Of a DNA stretch of 64,000 nucleotides, positions 19,853 to 28,667 are shown piece after piece. The position numbers and the translations under genes are program-made. The stretch is from Sphaerisporangium album. GTDB lineage: Bacteria; Actinomycetota; Actinomycetes; Streptosporangiales; Streptosporangiaceae. Where the stretch lies: positions 434,001-498,000 of the forward strand of contig NZ_QOIL01000001.1 of NCBI RefSeq assembly GCF_003323745.1. The letters run 5' to 3'. The notes beneath the pieces are model-generated. The model was given only the letters and a program-made list of their open reading frames with translations, made no database searches and was not told where the DNA came from. The stretch's first letter is position 1, and the number at the start of each line of letters is the position of its first letter.

Positions 19853-22021
19853 CTATGGGCAGTTGCCGATATCGCTTTCCGAGGAGGCCAGGACGACGTT
19901 GGTCTTGGCCAGGCCGAGGGCGTCGACGGTGATATGAACGGCGTTGACGGTCAGGCCATTGTCGGGGGTGGTGAATGGGGTCTGCTCGTTGAGGACGAGC
20001 TTGACGACGCCGACGTTGACCGTGGTGTTGGGTTGGATATTGGTGGGTTCTGCGATGACCACCGTGTTGCCGACCTTGAGGAAGGCGATCGTGGTGGTTC
20101 CGGTGGATCCAGCGCAGGTGGTGGTGGAGCTGGAGTTGATGGTCTTGACGCTGATCACCGGGATGCCGGTGATCCCGATGGTGGTGTCGTCGATGGAGGC
20201 GGTGGCCACGGATTTGCCGGGGAATTCGGTGGTGGCGACCTGGGCGCACAGGGCGTGCGCGCTGATCAGTCCGCTGAGGGTGGCGGTGCAGGGCACCGAG
20301 GTGGTAGTGGTCGAGGTGGTGGAGATGTGGCCGGTGTCGGGGGTGGGTGCGATGTTGACCAGTTGGATGCCGGCCAGGCGGGCGTCGGCGGTCAGGCCGT
20401 AGGCCCGTCCGGTCAGCCGCTGCGGCGTGACGGTGACTTGTTCGGCGCTGCACGGTGAGGTGACGGAGTTGTTGTTGGCGTCGCCGCTGTAGGTGGCGGC
20501 CCACCGGTAGGTGCCGGCCGCGCCGATGGTCACGTTGCCGGATGCGGCGGTGCCGCTGCCGGACAGCGTGTCGGTGCGGGTGGCGATCGGCGTCGCGCAG
20601 GTGGTGTCGCCGGGGCCGTACAGCTTGAATGTGACGGTACCGGTGGGGTGGAACCCGCCGGAGATGGTGGCGGTGTCGGACACTTCGCCGCCGGCCGGCT
20701 CGGACCCCGATGGGGTGGTGGCGATGCCCGGGGTGGCCTTGATGACCACGACCTCTTCATCGCCGCACGCGGAGGTGACCGGGTTGTTGCGGTCATCGCC
20801 GCTGTAGGAGGCCACCCACCGGTAGGTACCCACCCCGCCCGCGGCGATATTCCCGGACGCGGCGGTGCCGCTGCCCGACACCGTCCCGGTACGAGTCGCG
20901 ATGGGGTTCGCACAGCCGGTGTCACCGGGCCCGAACAGCTGGAACGTGACGGTGCCCGTCGGGTGGTACCCGCCGGACAGGGTCGCTGTATCAGAGACGT
21001 TCCCGCCCGCGGGCACCGTGCCCGATGGCGTCGTGGCGATCGATGGGGTCGCCTTCGGGACGTGTTCGGTGATCGTTTCAGTGAAGCCTGGTGACAGGAC
21101 GCCGTTGAGCAGGAAGTCCACCTTGCAGGTAATGGTGCTCGCCGGTACGGCCCCGGCACCGACGGAGACGGTCTCAGTGAAGGTGGCAGCATCGCCGCTG
21201 GTCACCGTCCGGCTGCCCGGGGTCAAGGACACCGACAGGTTCGGGTCGCAGTCGCGCAGCTGGGGGGTGACCGTGACCGGCAGGTTGTGCAGAGCCGCCA
21301 GGATGGTGTCGCTGACCTCCGAGGGGTTGACGCCGGAGAACAGCCGTCCACCCGTGGCGTTGGTGATCGCGGTCGCTTGCCCGGTCACGTCCAGCCCGCC
21401 CAGGTCGAACGCGAGCACGGTGATGTCGGCTGCCCGCAGGGCGCTGATCGCATCGGCCAGCGTATGGCCGTTGCTGGGGTCATGGCTGACGGCGTCCCCG
21501 ATCAGCAACACGATCCGAGAGCTGTTCGGCCGAAAGTTGACCGCCCCGGACGCGACCTGGAACAGACCGTTGATGCCGTCCTCGGGGATGTCGCCGCCGC
21601 CCGTCGCGACCAGCGAGTTGAGACCGTTGGTGACGTCGGTCTGGTTGGCGGTGAGGTTCTGCGCCACCCGGAACGACGTCGCGTCCGCAGACACGTCCCT
21701 GTACTCGGCAACCGCGAACTGCGCGTCCGGCTGCGCCGAAGCGATGTTGGACAAGATGGTGTTCGCATTGGTCCGCACGTTCGAGATGACCCCGCCCATG
21801 CTCCCTGTTGTGTCGATCAGGAAGGTGATATCCGGCTTGGGCGGGATCGCCGGAGTGGACACGGTCTTGGCGATCGTCGTCGATCCGCCCGGGGCCAGGT
21901 TCAGCGTCACGTCCGCCGGGGTGACCCCGGGCGCGGCGGAAGCCGTCCCTACCCCGGCCACCAGCATTGCACCGGCCACCACCACGCACACGGCGGCTCG
22001 TAATCTTCGCGTCATTCTCAC
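19853..22021 (-). CDS. Secreted von Willebrand A protein with duplicated Ig-like modules, choice-of-anchor P-like end
   Basis: 722 aa. Signal peptide at about 1-30. VWA domain (about 62-245) with a MIDAS motif DTTGSM. A beta-rich spacer is followed by two nearly identical Ig-like modules (about 325-428 and 429-530, ATPSIATTPSG / ATPGIATTPSG) of the kind found in actinobacterial surface proteins. The end (about 535-722) resembles the choice-of-anchor P type domain. The GTG at 22021 is chosen because AGAAGGA lies eight bases upstream; ATG 22015 is the alternative. There is no LPXTG motif, so it is secreted or held by its C-terminal domain. Codon use is less GC-extreme than its neighbours. Function is unknown: adhesion or sensing is possible. 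Confidence 0.85.
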   Translation of the reverse strand: MRMTRRLRAAVCVVVAGAMLVAGVGTASAAPGVTPADVTLNLAPGGSTTIAKTVSTPAIPPKPDITFLIDTTGSMGGVISNVRTNANTILSNIASAQPDAQFAVAEYRDVSADATSFRVAQNLTANQTDVTNGLNSLVATGGGDIPEDGINGLFQVASGAVNFRPNSSRIVLLIGDAVSHDPSNGHTLADAISALRAADITVLAFDLGGLDVTGQATAITNATGGRLFSGVNPSEVSDTILAALHNLPVTVTPQLRDCDPNLSVSLTPGSRTVTSGDAATFTETVSVGAGAVPASTITCKVDFLLNGVLSPGFTETITEHVPKATPSIATTPSGTVPAGGNVSDTATLSGGYHPTGTVTFQLFGPGDTGCANPIATRTGTVSGSGTAASGNIAAGGVGTYRWVASYSGDDRNNPVTSACGDEEVVVIKATPGIATTPSGSEPAGGEVSDTATISGGFHPTGTVTFKLYGPGDTTCATPIATRTDTLSGSGTAASGNVTIGAAGTYRWAATYSGDANNNSVTSPCSAEQVTVTPQRLTGRAYGLTADARLAGIQLVNIAPTPDTGHISTTSTTTTSVPCTATLSGLISAHALCAQVATTEFPGKSVATASIDDTTIGITGIPVISVKTINSSSTTTCAGSTGTTTIAFLKVGNTVVIAEPTNIQPNTTVNVGVVKLVLNEQTPFTTPDNGLTVNAVHITVDALGLAKTNVVLASSESDIGNCP
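20420..21060 (-). repeat. Internal duplication encoding two Ig-like modules
   Basis: Two direct repeats of about 310 bp encode the two Ig-like modules of the VWA protein. Shared blocks include GTVTF, PIATRT and SGSGTAASGN. They are still highly similar, which suggests a fairly recent duplication or gene conversion. Confidence 0.8.
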
Positions 22022-22457
22022 GGTGTCATTCCTTCTGGTGTGGCGTTATGCCACAACGAATTCGAGATCGCTGGCCGTGCAGAATTTCTACGATTGCGCC
22101 ACCCAGGACGCCCTCTCCTCACGTGTTGGCGCGAGTGGATACCAAATCGCATTGCTTGACAACCTCGATGACCTTTTCAGCGACAGCCGCTGACCAACGA
22201 GGCGGGGTGTGGCCACGGTCACATGGTGACTGGTCGGCGAATAGATGTAAATAGGACACTTACTGCAAGTTCCCGACTGGCCGCAGTCGGCCACTCCTTG
22301 CCGATGAGAGGCGCCCGCGACAAGCGATCCTTGCCGAGATCTTTAGGTATGCCCGATGAAATGAGTGATCCGCGGTTTGCCGCTTCAAAAAGGGTGGCCA
22401 TTTCCAGTCCTCCGGACCGTCTGAATTGCGGTTATGAGCATCGCCGCAGAGTCGACC
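22022..22457. other. Gene-poor, lower-GC stretch upstream of the VWA gene
   Basis: This stretch holds the promoter of the VWA gene. Base composition is clearly less GC-rich than the rest of the window, with codon-unlike AT-rich words. The only candidate is the 60-codon frame at 22219-22401. It looks like acquired or decaying DNA adjoining the transposase remnant. Confidence 0.5.
22219..22401 (-). CDS. Small ORF of unknown function
   Basis: 60 aa, no recognised domain. In its favour is a clean GGAGGA ribosome binding site six bases before the ATG at 22401. Against it are its short length, untypical codon use and location in a gene-poor region next to a decayed insertion element. It could be the N-terminal part of a broken gene. 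Confidence 0.25.
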   Translation of the reverse strand: MATLFEAANRGSLISSGIPKDLGKDRLSRAPLIGKEWPTAASRELAVSVLFTSIRRPVTM

Positions 22458-22613
22458 GACGGCCTCCCACGCCCATTCGGCATCGGTCAGATCCGACGAA
22501 TACGACGGCTTCCGGCCATGGCACCGGCACCGGGCACAACCGCTGGCCTCCAAAGCCGCGGGCGTGTGAACAGGCACCACGGGCTCCTGGCTGACGAGTT
22601 GCGTAGACAACAC
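22458..22613 (-). pseudogene. Decayed IS5-family-like transposase N-terminal fragment
   Basis: The frame has the phrase YSSDLTDAEWAWE, close to the N-terminal SDLTDxxW motif of IS5-family transposases, preceded by a Cys/His-rich lead. No DDE catalytic region follows: homology is lost after about 50 codons. It is therefore a remnant, not an active element. An inverted repeat (22581-22631) adjoins its 5' end. Confidence 0.55.
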
Positions 22614-22631
22614 CTCAGCTACCAGGAGCCC
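22581..22631. repeat. 10-bp inverted repeat at the transposase remnant
   Basis: GGGCTCCTGG (22581-22590) and CCAGGAGCCC (22622-22631) are perfect inverted copies 31 bases apart, bracketing the start of the transposase fragment. They could be an insertion-element end structure or a hairpin that limited its expression. Confidence 0.5.
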
Positions 22632-23012
22632 GCTCCCGTCCGTGGGTGATCACTCAAAGACGACCTCAACCAGAGCATCCCCGGCCCCGGCTCCAGCGAC
22701 CAAACCCTTTATCAGCAGGCTCTTAGAGACCTCCCGGCAAGCGGGTGACTTCCCCAACCCCGTCTGCCGGGACCTGGCCGCCCGGGGGACCGCTCGGCGA
22801 GGGAGGGTGAGCGGTTCCTCGGTACACCTTCCAGGTGAAGACCACACGGCAGAGCTGAACGACGTCACCGAGTTGATGGCGAAACCTGTTTCTGCCTGAA
22901 CATCCTGAATTCATGACAGTTACACTTTTGTCCATATCCGGCCACTGGACAGCTCGAAAGCCCGCCAAAATAATCGCCTCAAAGCGACATCCGTCGAAGA
23001 GAGGGTGAGAAA
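22632..23012. other. Gene-poor spacer, promoter of the small secreted protein
   Basis: About 380 bp. Short frames on both strands lack support. The last about 100 bp (AT-richer, TTACACTTTTGTCC) probably carry the promoter of the following gene. Confidence 0.35.
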
Positions 23013-23471
23013 TTGGTGGCACGTTTATCGCGGGTCCTCACGATCGCTGTGATGGCGGTCGCCGCGCTCGTGGTGCCGGGCGCCCCGGCGCACGCCACGT
23101 ACGGGTCCGACAAGACGGTGAGCATCGAGGTCTGGGGGCAAGGCGTCAAGCTGTCCGGGGCGTACGGGACGATCGCGTTCGACGACGGCAACGCCAAGTA
23201 CCGCTACTCGATCGCGGTGTGCTGGCAGGCCAGCTACACCCGGCCCAATCTGTACGCCTCCGTCAACGGCGGCCCGCGAACCACGTTGTCCACCAGTGGC
23301 ACCCCGGTGACGATCCCCCAGTGCCTGTACACGGCCTCCCTCGTCACCGCCGAGGTGACGCCCGGCGGCACCGTCGGCAACGTGACGCTCACTGTGGACG
23401 GGGTGCGTTACAACCCCCCCTCCAGCACGTACCACACCAATTCCGCTGTCTACGACAACCCGTTCAACTGA
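23013..23471 (+). CDS. Small secreted protein of unknown function
   Basis: 152 aa. A signal peptide (about 1-29, ending APAHA) precedes a small beta-rich domain of about 120 aa with two Cys residues (CWQAS and QCLYT) that could form one disulfide. The start is TTG 23013 or GTG 23016, both after an AGAGGG site. No family was recognised. A single-gene transcript with a perfect palindromic terminator is likely. Confidence 0.75.
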   Translation: MVARLSRVLTIAVMAVAALVVPGAPAHATYGSDKTVSIEVWGQGVKLSGAYGTIAFDDGNAKYRYSIAVCWQASYTRPNLYASVNGGPRTTLSTSGTPVTIPQCLYTASLVTAEVTPGGTVGNVTLTVDGVRYNPPSSTYHTNSAVYDNPFN

Positions 23472-23494
23472 GGGTTCTCTTGCACGTCGGCCCC

Positions 23495-23528
23495 CGAAGG
23501 CCCCGCCGGTCGACCGGCGGGGCCTTCG
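23495..23528 (+). terminator. Perfect 34-bp palindromic terminator
   Basis: The 34 bases are fully self-complementary around TCGA. They lie 23 bp after the stop of the small secreted protein. The sequence gives a very stable hairpin without a U-tract, as is usual in actinobacteria. Confidence 0.75.
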
Positions 23529-24109
23529 CCGTCCCCGGCCGCGCGGCGTCCATCATTTCGACCGGCATTTTCGAAAGCCGTTGTCACGGAGAGCGTCTCC
23601 GCGCTTTCGAGGCGTCGGCGTGCCGGGTTCCCCGGCGTCGTGGCTCTTTTCGAGAATGCCATGAGTTCGATGGAAATGCGGCCGGCCGTTCCTCGCCGCT
23701 TATGGTGTCGCCGATCCCTGTCAATACGGAGAGGAATGGCATGAAGATCGCCGTCGACGAGGCGGGCGACGTCACCGGCAGCAACATGCGGGCGGCGCGG
23801 CCCCCGCACCCCGGAGCTCCCTTTCATAGCGATCCGGACGGCTCTTGATCGAGTACCGGAGAGGGCGGAAGGCCTGTTGGTTTCCAGCCGGCCGTGCGTC
23901 GCCGACGGCGACCACGGCGTGCTCTGAGGACCTGGGCGATCTCGCCTGGGGGCGTACCCCGGCCGCCCGCTGAGCGCTGCCCGCTCGCACCTTCTCGTCA
24001 GGTTCTCTTTTGGGGGCGACAGCGGGGCGATGTGCGGTATTTATGCCGGTAACGGCTGATAGGTTAAGATCAACAAACGGGCACCACCTGACCGCGAGCG
24101 GGGATGGAC
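23529..24109. other. Gene-poor spacer before the DUF574 methyltransferase
   Basis: About 580 bp. It contains one small candidate frame (23741-23848) and the promoter of the methyltransferase gene. Otherwise nothing recognised. Confidence 0.4.
23741..23848 (+). CDS. Candidate 35-aa peptide
   Basis: Starts MKIAVDEAGDVTGSNM and has a good AGAGGA site seven bases before the ATG. There are no neighbours that would process a peptide, and no family was recognised. It is kept as a possibility only. Confidence 0.25.
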   Translation: MKIAVDEAGDVTGSNMRAARPPHPGAPFHSDPDGS

Positions 24110-24913
24110 ATGGAGCAGGCGCCGCTGGGCATCGACCCTACGGTTCCGAGCGTTGCACGGATCTACGACTACCTTCTCGGCGGCAAGGACAACTTCGCCG
24201 CCGACCGCGCGGCCGCCGAAAAGATCTTCGAGCTGACGCCCAACGCCCGGGAGGGCGTCCGGGCCAACCGGCGCTTCCTGCGCCGCGCCGTCCGCTTCAT
24301 GGCCGAGACCGGGGTCCGCCAGTTCCTCGACATCGGCGCGGGCCTGCCCACCCAGGAGAACGTCCACCAGGTGGCGCTGAGCCTGGCCCCGGAATCCCGG
24401 GTCGTCTACATCGACAACGACCCCATCGTGCTCACCCACGGACGGGCCCTGCTGGCGGACAACAAGCAGACCATCGTGCTCGACGGCGATCTGCGAGACC
24501 CCGGGGCGATCCTCGGCGACCCGCGGGTCACCGGGCACATCGACTTCGACCGGCCGGTCGGCCTGCTGCTGCTCGCCGTGCTCCACTTCGTTCCCGAGGA
24601 CGACGTCGCCGAGCGGATCGTCAGGACGCTGCGCGACCGGCTGGCCCCCGGCAGCGCGATGGCGATCAGCCACCTTTCCTTCGGCGACCTCGACGAGGAC
24701 CAGGTCCGGGAGGGCCGCGAGCTCTACGCCCGCACCTCCGCCGGCTCGGCGACCCCGCGGTCGCGCGCGCAGATCCGCCGTTTCTTCGACGACTTCGAAC
24801 TCGTCGAGCCCGGCCTGGTCTCCACGGACGACTGGCGCCCCGGGCCGGACGAGCCCACCCTCCCGAAGCTCCCCGGCGTCGACGGCTTCAGCGGCGTCGG
24901 CATCCTCCGCTGA
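24110..24913 (+). CDS. SAM-dependent methyltransferase, DUF574 family
   Basis: 267 aa. Hallmarks of the actinobacterial DUF574 S-adenosyl methyltransferase family: PSVARIYDYLLGGKDNFAADR near the N-terminus, FLDIGAGLPTQENVH (SAM-binding loop), VVYIDNDPIVLTHG, LLLLAVLHFV, and a C-terminal DDWRP motif. Many paralogues usually occur per genome; substrates are unknown. I chose ATG 24110, which has GGGGA five bases upstream, over ATG 24104. It stands alone. Confidence 0.92.
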   Translation: MEQAPLGIDPTVPSVARIYDYLLGGKDNFAADRAAAEKIFELTPNAREGVRANRRFLRRAVRFMAETGVRQFLDIGAGLPTQENVHQVALSLAPESRVVYIDNDPIVLTHGRALLADNKQTIVLDGDLRDPGAILGDPRVTGHIDFDRPVGLLLLAVLHFVPEDDVAERIVRTLRDRLAPGSAMAISHLSFGDLDEDQVREGRELYARTSAGSATPRSRAQIRRFFDDFELVEPGLVSTDDWRPGPDEPTLPKLPGVDGFSGVGILR

Positions 24914-25157
24914 CCTCCGGCGGGCACGGTCCGGTCACCGAGCCCGCTCCGAAGCGCCGCCCCCGGCCTCTCGGCGGGCGCGGCCGGCGTCCAGGGCCCG
25001 GCGGCGGTCGTCGTCCGGTAAGCCCTCTTCTCGCGGGCCCCTTAACGCACCCCAGGGACCGCCGGGCGCACCCGTAGCGGCGGAGCGTGAGGAATGAGCG
25101 GACTGGGTAGGTGGTTATGCCGATCGACACGACGAGAGACGAGACGAGGAAGCATCT

Positions 25158-25556
25158 GTGGCGACCATCGCGGTGACCGAGGCCAACTTCAACGAGATCG
25201 CCGACGAGGGGATCGTCCTCCTCGACTTCTGGGCCGCCTGGTGCGGGCCCTGCCGGACCTTCGGGCCGATCTTCGAAAAGGCATCCCAGAAGCACGAGGA
25301 CATCACCTTCGGCAAGATTGACACCGACGTCGAGCGCGGCCTCGCGGAGGGTTTCGAGATCAGCTCGATCCCGACCGTGATGGCGATCCGCGACGGCATC
25401 GTGGTCTTCGCCCAGCCGGGCGCGTTGCCGGCGCCCGCCCTGGAAGACCTGATCAGCCAGGTGCGCGGGCTCGACATGGAGGCCATCCGCAAGGAGATCG
25501 CCAACGACATCGACTCCGGGCGGGCCGATGGCCCCGAAGACGGCCGTCGTCCGTGA
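25158..25556 (+). CDS. Thioredoxin
   Basis: 132 aa thiol-disulfide oxidoreductase of the cytoplasm. Active site WCGPC (about residues 28-32), cis-Pro loop SIPTVM (about 75-80). The C-terminus carries an extra charged tail of about 25 aa beyond a standard thioredoxin. The GTG start has AGGAAG five bases upstream. No thioredoxin reductase is nearby. Confidence 0.94.
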   Translation: MATIAVTEANFNEIADEGIVLLDFWAAWCGPCRTFGPIFEKASQKHEDITFGKIDTDVERGLAEGFEISSIPTVMAIRDGIVVFAQPGALPAPALEDLISQVRGLDMEAIRKEIANDIDSGRADGPEDGRRP

Positions 25557-25628
25557 CCCCGAGGGACCCCGGGCCGTCCGGGGAGTCCCGGCGAGGACCT
25601 GAGGGCCCGGGCGTCCGGGCCACCGGAT

Positions 25629-25729
25629 GATGACCCGGACAGCCGGGTCATCAGGTGAGAAGAAGGAGAGCCGGCCCCGTGGCGAGCGGGAGCCGGCTCT
25701 TGCGCGTCACGAGCCCGGTGACCGGGCTC
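25629..25729. terminator. Three consecutive hairpins between convergent genes
   Basis: Stem 1: GATGACCCGG/CCGGGTCATC (25629-25652, four-base loop). Stem 2: AGAGCCGGC/GCCGGCTCT (25667-25700), followed by T residues. Stem 3: GAGCCCGGT/ACCGGGCTC (25711-25729). The array separates thioredoxin from the convergent DAHP synthase and should block read-through in both directions. Confidence 0.75.
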
Positions 25730-25836
25730 ACCCGCAGGGCCCGCCAACCGGTTTCCGGGCCGTGCGTCCGGCTGCGCTGTGCGGTCGGCTGCGCTGTGCG
25801 GTCGGCAGGGCCGTGTGGTCGGCAGGGCCGGGCGTG

Positions 25837-27177
25837 TCAGCTTGAGCGGTAGAGCTCGGCCACGCGGAAGGCGAGGTCGAGCGACTGGCCGCGGTTGAGG
25901 CGCGGGTCGCACGCCGTCTCGTACCGCAGCGCGAGGTCCTCCTCGACGATGGGGTGCCCCCCGCCGACGCACTCGGTGACGTCGTCGCCGGTGAACTCGA
26001 TGTGGATGCCGCCCGGGTGGGTGCCGAGCGCGTGGTGCACCTCGAAGAACCCCGCCACCTCGTCCAGCACGTCGTCGAGCCTGCGGGTCTTGTGGCCGCT
26101 CGGAGCCTCGAAGGTGTTGCCGTGCATCGGGTCGCAGATCCACGCGATCTGGGCGCCGTTGGCCTGGACCTTCTCGACCAGCGGCGGCAGCGCGTCGCGC
26201 ACCCGGGAGGCGCCCATGCGCGCGATGAAGGTGAGCCGGCCGGGCTCGTTGGCCGGGTTGAGCCGCTCGATGAGCGCCAGCGCGTCCTCGGGGGTCGTGG
26301 ACGGGCCCAGCTTGACGCCGATCGGGTTGCGGATACGGCTGAAGAACTCGACGTGGGCGCCGTCGAGCTGGCGCGTGCGCTCGCCGATCCAGACCATGTG
26401 CGCCGACACGTCGTACGGCAGGCCGGTGCGCGAGTCGACGCGGGTCAGGGCGCGGTCGTAGTCCAGGATCAGCGCCTCGTGGGACGAGTAGAACTCGACC
26501 GTGTGGAACTCCTCGGGATCGGCGCGGCAGGCGTGCATGAACGCCAGGGCCTGGTCGATCTCGCGCGCGAGCTGCTCGTAGCGGCGGCCCGCGGGGGACT
26601 CGGCGACGAAGTCCTGGTTCCAGGCGTGCACCTGGCGCAGGTCGGCGTACCCGCCCTTGGTGAAGGCGCGGGCGAGGTTGAGCGTCACCGCCGAGGAGTG
26701 GTACGCGCGCAGCAGCCGGCCGGGATCGGGCCTGCGGGACTCGGGGGTGAAGTCGAAGCCGTTGACCATGTCGCCGCGGTAGGCGGGGAGCTCCACCCCG
26801 CCGCGCGTCTCGGTCGGCTTGGAGCGCGGCTTGGCGAACTGCCCGGCCACGCGGCCGATCTTGACGACGGGTACCCGGCCCGCGTAGGTGAGCACGATCG
26901 CCATCTGCAACAACGTCTTCAGCTTGTTGCGGACGTTGTCGGCGGTGGCGCCGGCGAAGGTCTCGGCGCAGTCACCGCCCTGCAGGACGAATGCCTCACC
27001 CCGCGCGACGGCGGCCAGGCGGTCCTTGAGCTCGTCGCACTCTCCGGCGAACACCAGAGGCGGCAAGCCCTGCAGCTCGGCGACGACGGCCTCCAGCGCG
27101 GAGGGGTCGGGCCAGTCGGGCTGCTGAGCGGCGGGGAGGTCCCGCCAGCTGTCGAGGTTGATCGGATCGGCGTTCAC
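25837..27177 (-). CDS. Class II 3-deoxy-7-phosphoheptulonate (DAHP) synthase
   Basis: 446 aa. Condenses phosphoenolpyruvate and erythrose-4-phosphate, the first step of the shikimate pathway. Family motifs include LQGGDCAETFAG, KIGRVAGQFAKPRSKPTE, VEFYSSHEALIL, GVKLGPSTTPEDAL, MGASRVRDALPPLV and ICDPMHGNT. Length and motifs match the plant-like (type II) enzyme of actinobacteria. The GTG start at 27177 gives the conserved N-terminus. Monocistronic or with the flavoprotein gene 62 bp upstream. Confidence 0.95.
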   Translation of the reverse strand: MNADPINLDSWRDLPAAQQPDWPDPSALEAVVAELQGLPPLVFAGECDELKDRLAAVARGEAFVLQGGDCAETFAGATADNVRNKLKTLLQMAIVLTYAGRVPVVKIGRVAGQFAKPRSKPTETRGGVELPAYRGDMVNGFDFTPESRRPDPGRLLRAYHSSAVTLNLARAFTKGGYADLRQVHAWNQDFVAESPAGRRYEQLAREIDQALAFMHACRADPEEFHTVEFYSSHEALILDYDRALTRVDSRTGLPYDVSAHMVWIGERTRQLDGAHVEFFSRIRNPIGVKLGPSTTPEDALALIERLNPANEPGRLTFIARMGASRVRDALPPLVEKVQANGAQIAWICDPMHGNTFEAPSGHKTRRLDDVLDEVAGFFEVHHALGTHPGGIHIEFTGDDVTECVGGGHPIVEEDLALRYETACDPRLNRGQSLDLAFRVAELYRSS

Positions 27178-27239
27178 CCTAGAAGGCTATTGCACCGTGC
27201 GGGGTTGAACCGAGGAGGTGTCCACAGGGTGAGAAAGTC

Positions 27240-28484
27240 TCAAGCGCCCGGCCTGGCGGGCGCCGGGCGGGCCCCGGCATTAGGGGGTGCGTCTGGGGTT
27301 CGCACGTGCTCGGGCAGGACGCCGAGGCCGATGAACCGGCGCATGAGAGGCCCCACAATCGGCACGCTCGGGAGGTCGCGGGGGAGCGTCACCGGTCTGG
27401 GCACGCCCTTCAGTGCCGGCCGGATCAGCCGGTTCTGCACGATCCGCTGGGCGAACTGCGTGATCGCCGTCGGCGGCGTGCGGCGGCGCTGGAGCCTGCG
27501 CAGCAGCGACTCCGGTACGTGCCCGGCGCGCAGGGGACCGGCGAGCAGGTTGGCGGCGGCCACGGCGTCCTGGACGGCGAGGTTGATGCCGACGCCGAAC
27601 ACCGGCGACATCGCGTGGGCGGCGTCGCCGATTAGGAGCAGCCCGGGGCGGTGCCACCGGCGTAGGCGGTTGATCGCGACCCGCAGCTCGCTGACCTGGT
27701 CGAACGAGGCCAGCTCGCCGGTGCGGCCCGCGAGGAAGGGCAGCAGCTCGCCGATCGAGGAGCGCAGCGCCCCGATGCCCTGGGCCCGCAGGCGATCGAA
27801 GCCGCCCTTGGGGATGAGATAGGCGAGCTGCCAGTACGCCGAGCGGTTGATCGCCACCATCATGCGGCCCGAGGAGATGCGGCCGAACGTCGTGACCGGG
27901 TCGGTCTCCTCGCGGGGCAGCCGGAACCACACCACGTCCATGGGGGCGCCGTGCTCGACCGGGACGAGCCCGGCGGCCCTGCGCACGTCGGAGTGCCGCC
28001 CGTCGGCGCCGACGGTCAGGGCGGCGCGCAGCTCGTGCTCGCCGTCGCGGTCGCGGTAGCGCAGCCCCCGGACGGAGCCGCCCTCGCGGATCAGCCCCAC
28101 CACCTCGGCCTCCATGATCAGCCGGAACGTGGGGTAGCGGCGGGCCGCCTCGGTGATCATGGTGAGGAAGTCCCACTGCGGCACGAAGGCGATGTACGGA
28201 TAGCGGGAGTCGAGCCCCTTGAGGGAGACCAGCTCGATCACGCGGTCGTCCAGCCACATCTCCAGGCCGGACATCCTGCGGGGGACCATCGCGTGGAACC
28301 GCTCCGACAGCCCGAGCTCGTCGAGGACCTCCATGGTGGAGGGGTGGATCGTGTCCCCGCGGAAGTCGCGCAGGAAGTCGGCGTGCTTCTCCAGCAGCGT
28401 GACCTCGACTCCGGCGCGGGCGAGCAGTAGCGCCAGCACGGCCCCGGCGGGGCCGCCTCCGGCGATCGCACATGTCGTCGACAT
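27240..28484 (-). CDS. FAD-dependent monooxygenase (group A flavoprotein hydroxylase-like)
   Basis: 414 aa. N-terminal Rossmann motif GGGPAGAVLALLLARAG, then the DG motif ADGRHSDVRRAAGL and the second FAD motif LLLIGDAAHAMSPVFGVGIN. This is the para-hydroxybenzoate hydroxylase/UbiH fold. The C-terminus (about 340-414) is Arg/Pro-rich and lacks a membrane helix. The substrate is unknown. The start is ATG 28484 with ACGGG eight bases before; ATG 28490 and GTG 28493 are in frame. No biosynthetic neighbours point to a pathway. Confidence 0.88.
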   Translation of the reverse strand: MSTTCAIAGGGPAGAVLALLLARAGVEVTLLEKHADFLRDFRGDTIHPSTMEVLDELGLSERFHAMVPRRMSGLEMWLDDRVIELVSLKGLDSRYPYIAFVPQWDFLTMITEAARRYPTFRLIMEAEVVGLIREGGSVRGLRYRDRDGEHELRAALTVGADGRHSDVRRAAGLVPVEHGAPMDVVWFRLPREETDPVTTFGRISSGRMMVAINRSAYWQLAYLIPKGGFDRLRAQGIGALRSSIGELLPFLAGRTGELASFDQVSELRVAINRLRRWHRPGLLLIGDAAHAMSPVFGVGINLAVQDAVAAANLLAGPLRAGHVPESLLRRLQRRRTPPTAITQFAQRIVQNRLIRPALKGVPRPVTLPRDLPSVPIVGPLMRRFIGLGVLPEHVRTPDAPPNAGARPAPARPGA

Positions 28485-28667
28485 TTTCATCACCCGTTGA
28501 AATTATGCCACACGGCCCTGCCGCGGTGAAGCGGGGCCGGCCGTCCGGCAGGGGCCACGGGAATGCCGCGGCGGTATGGGGTGGCAGGAATAAGGGGCCG
28601 TTCGCGGGGCAGTCGGAGGGCGGCCCCCCACAGGGGCCGGCACCGAGCGACGTGGAGTTGAGGTCAC

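Noticed and set aside
22642-22899. 85-codon plus-strand ORF
   Set aside because: No convincing ribosome binding site or similarity, and lies in decayed DNA.
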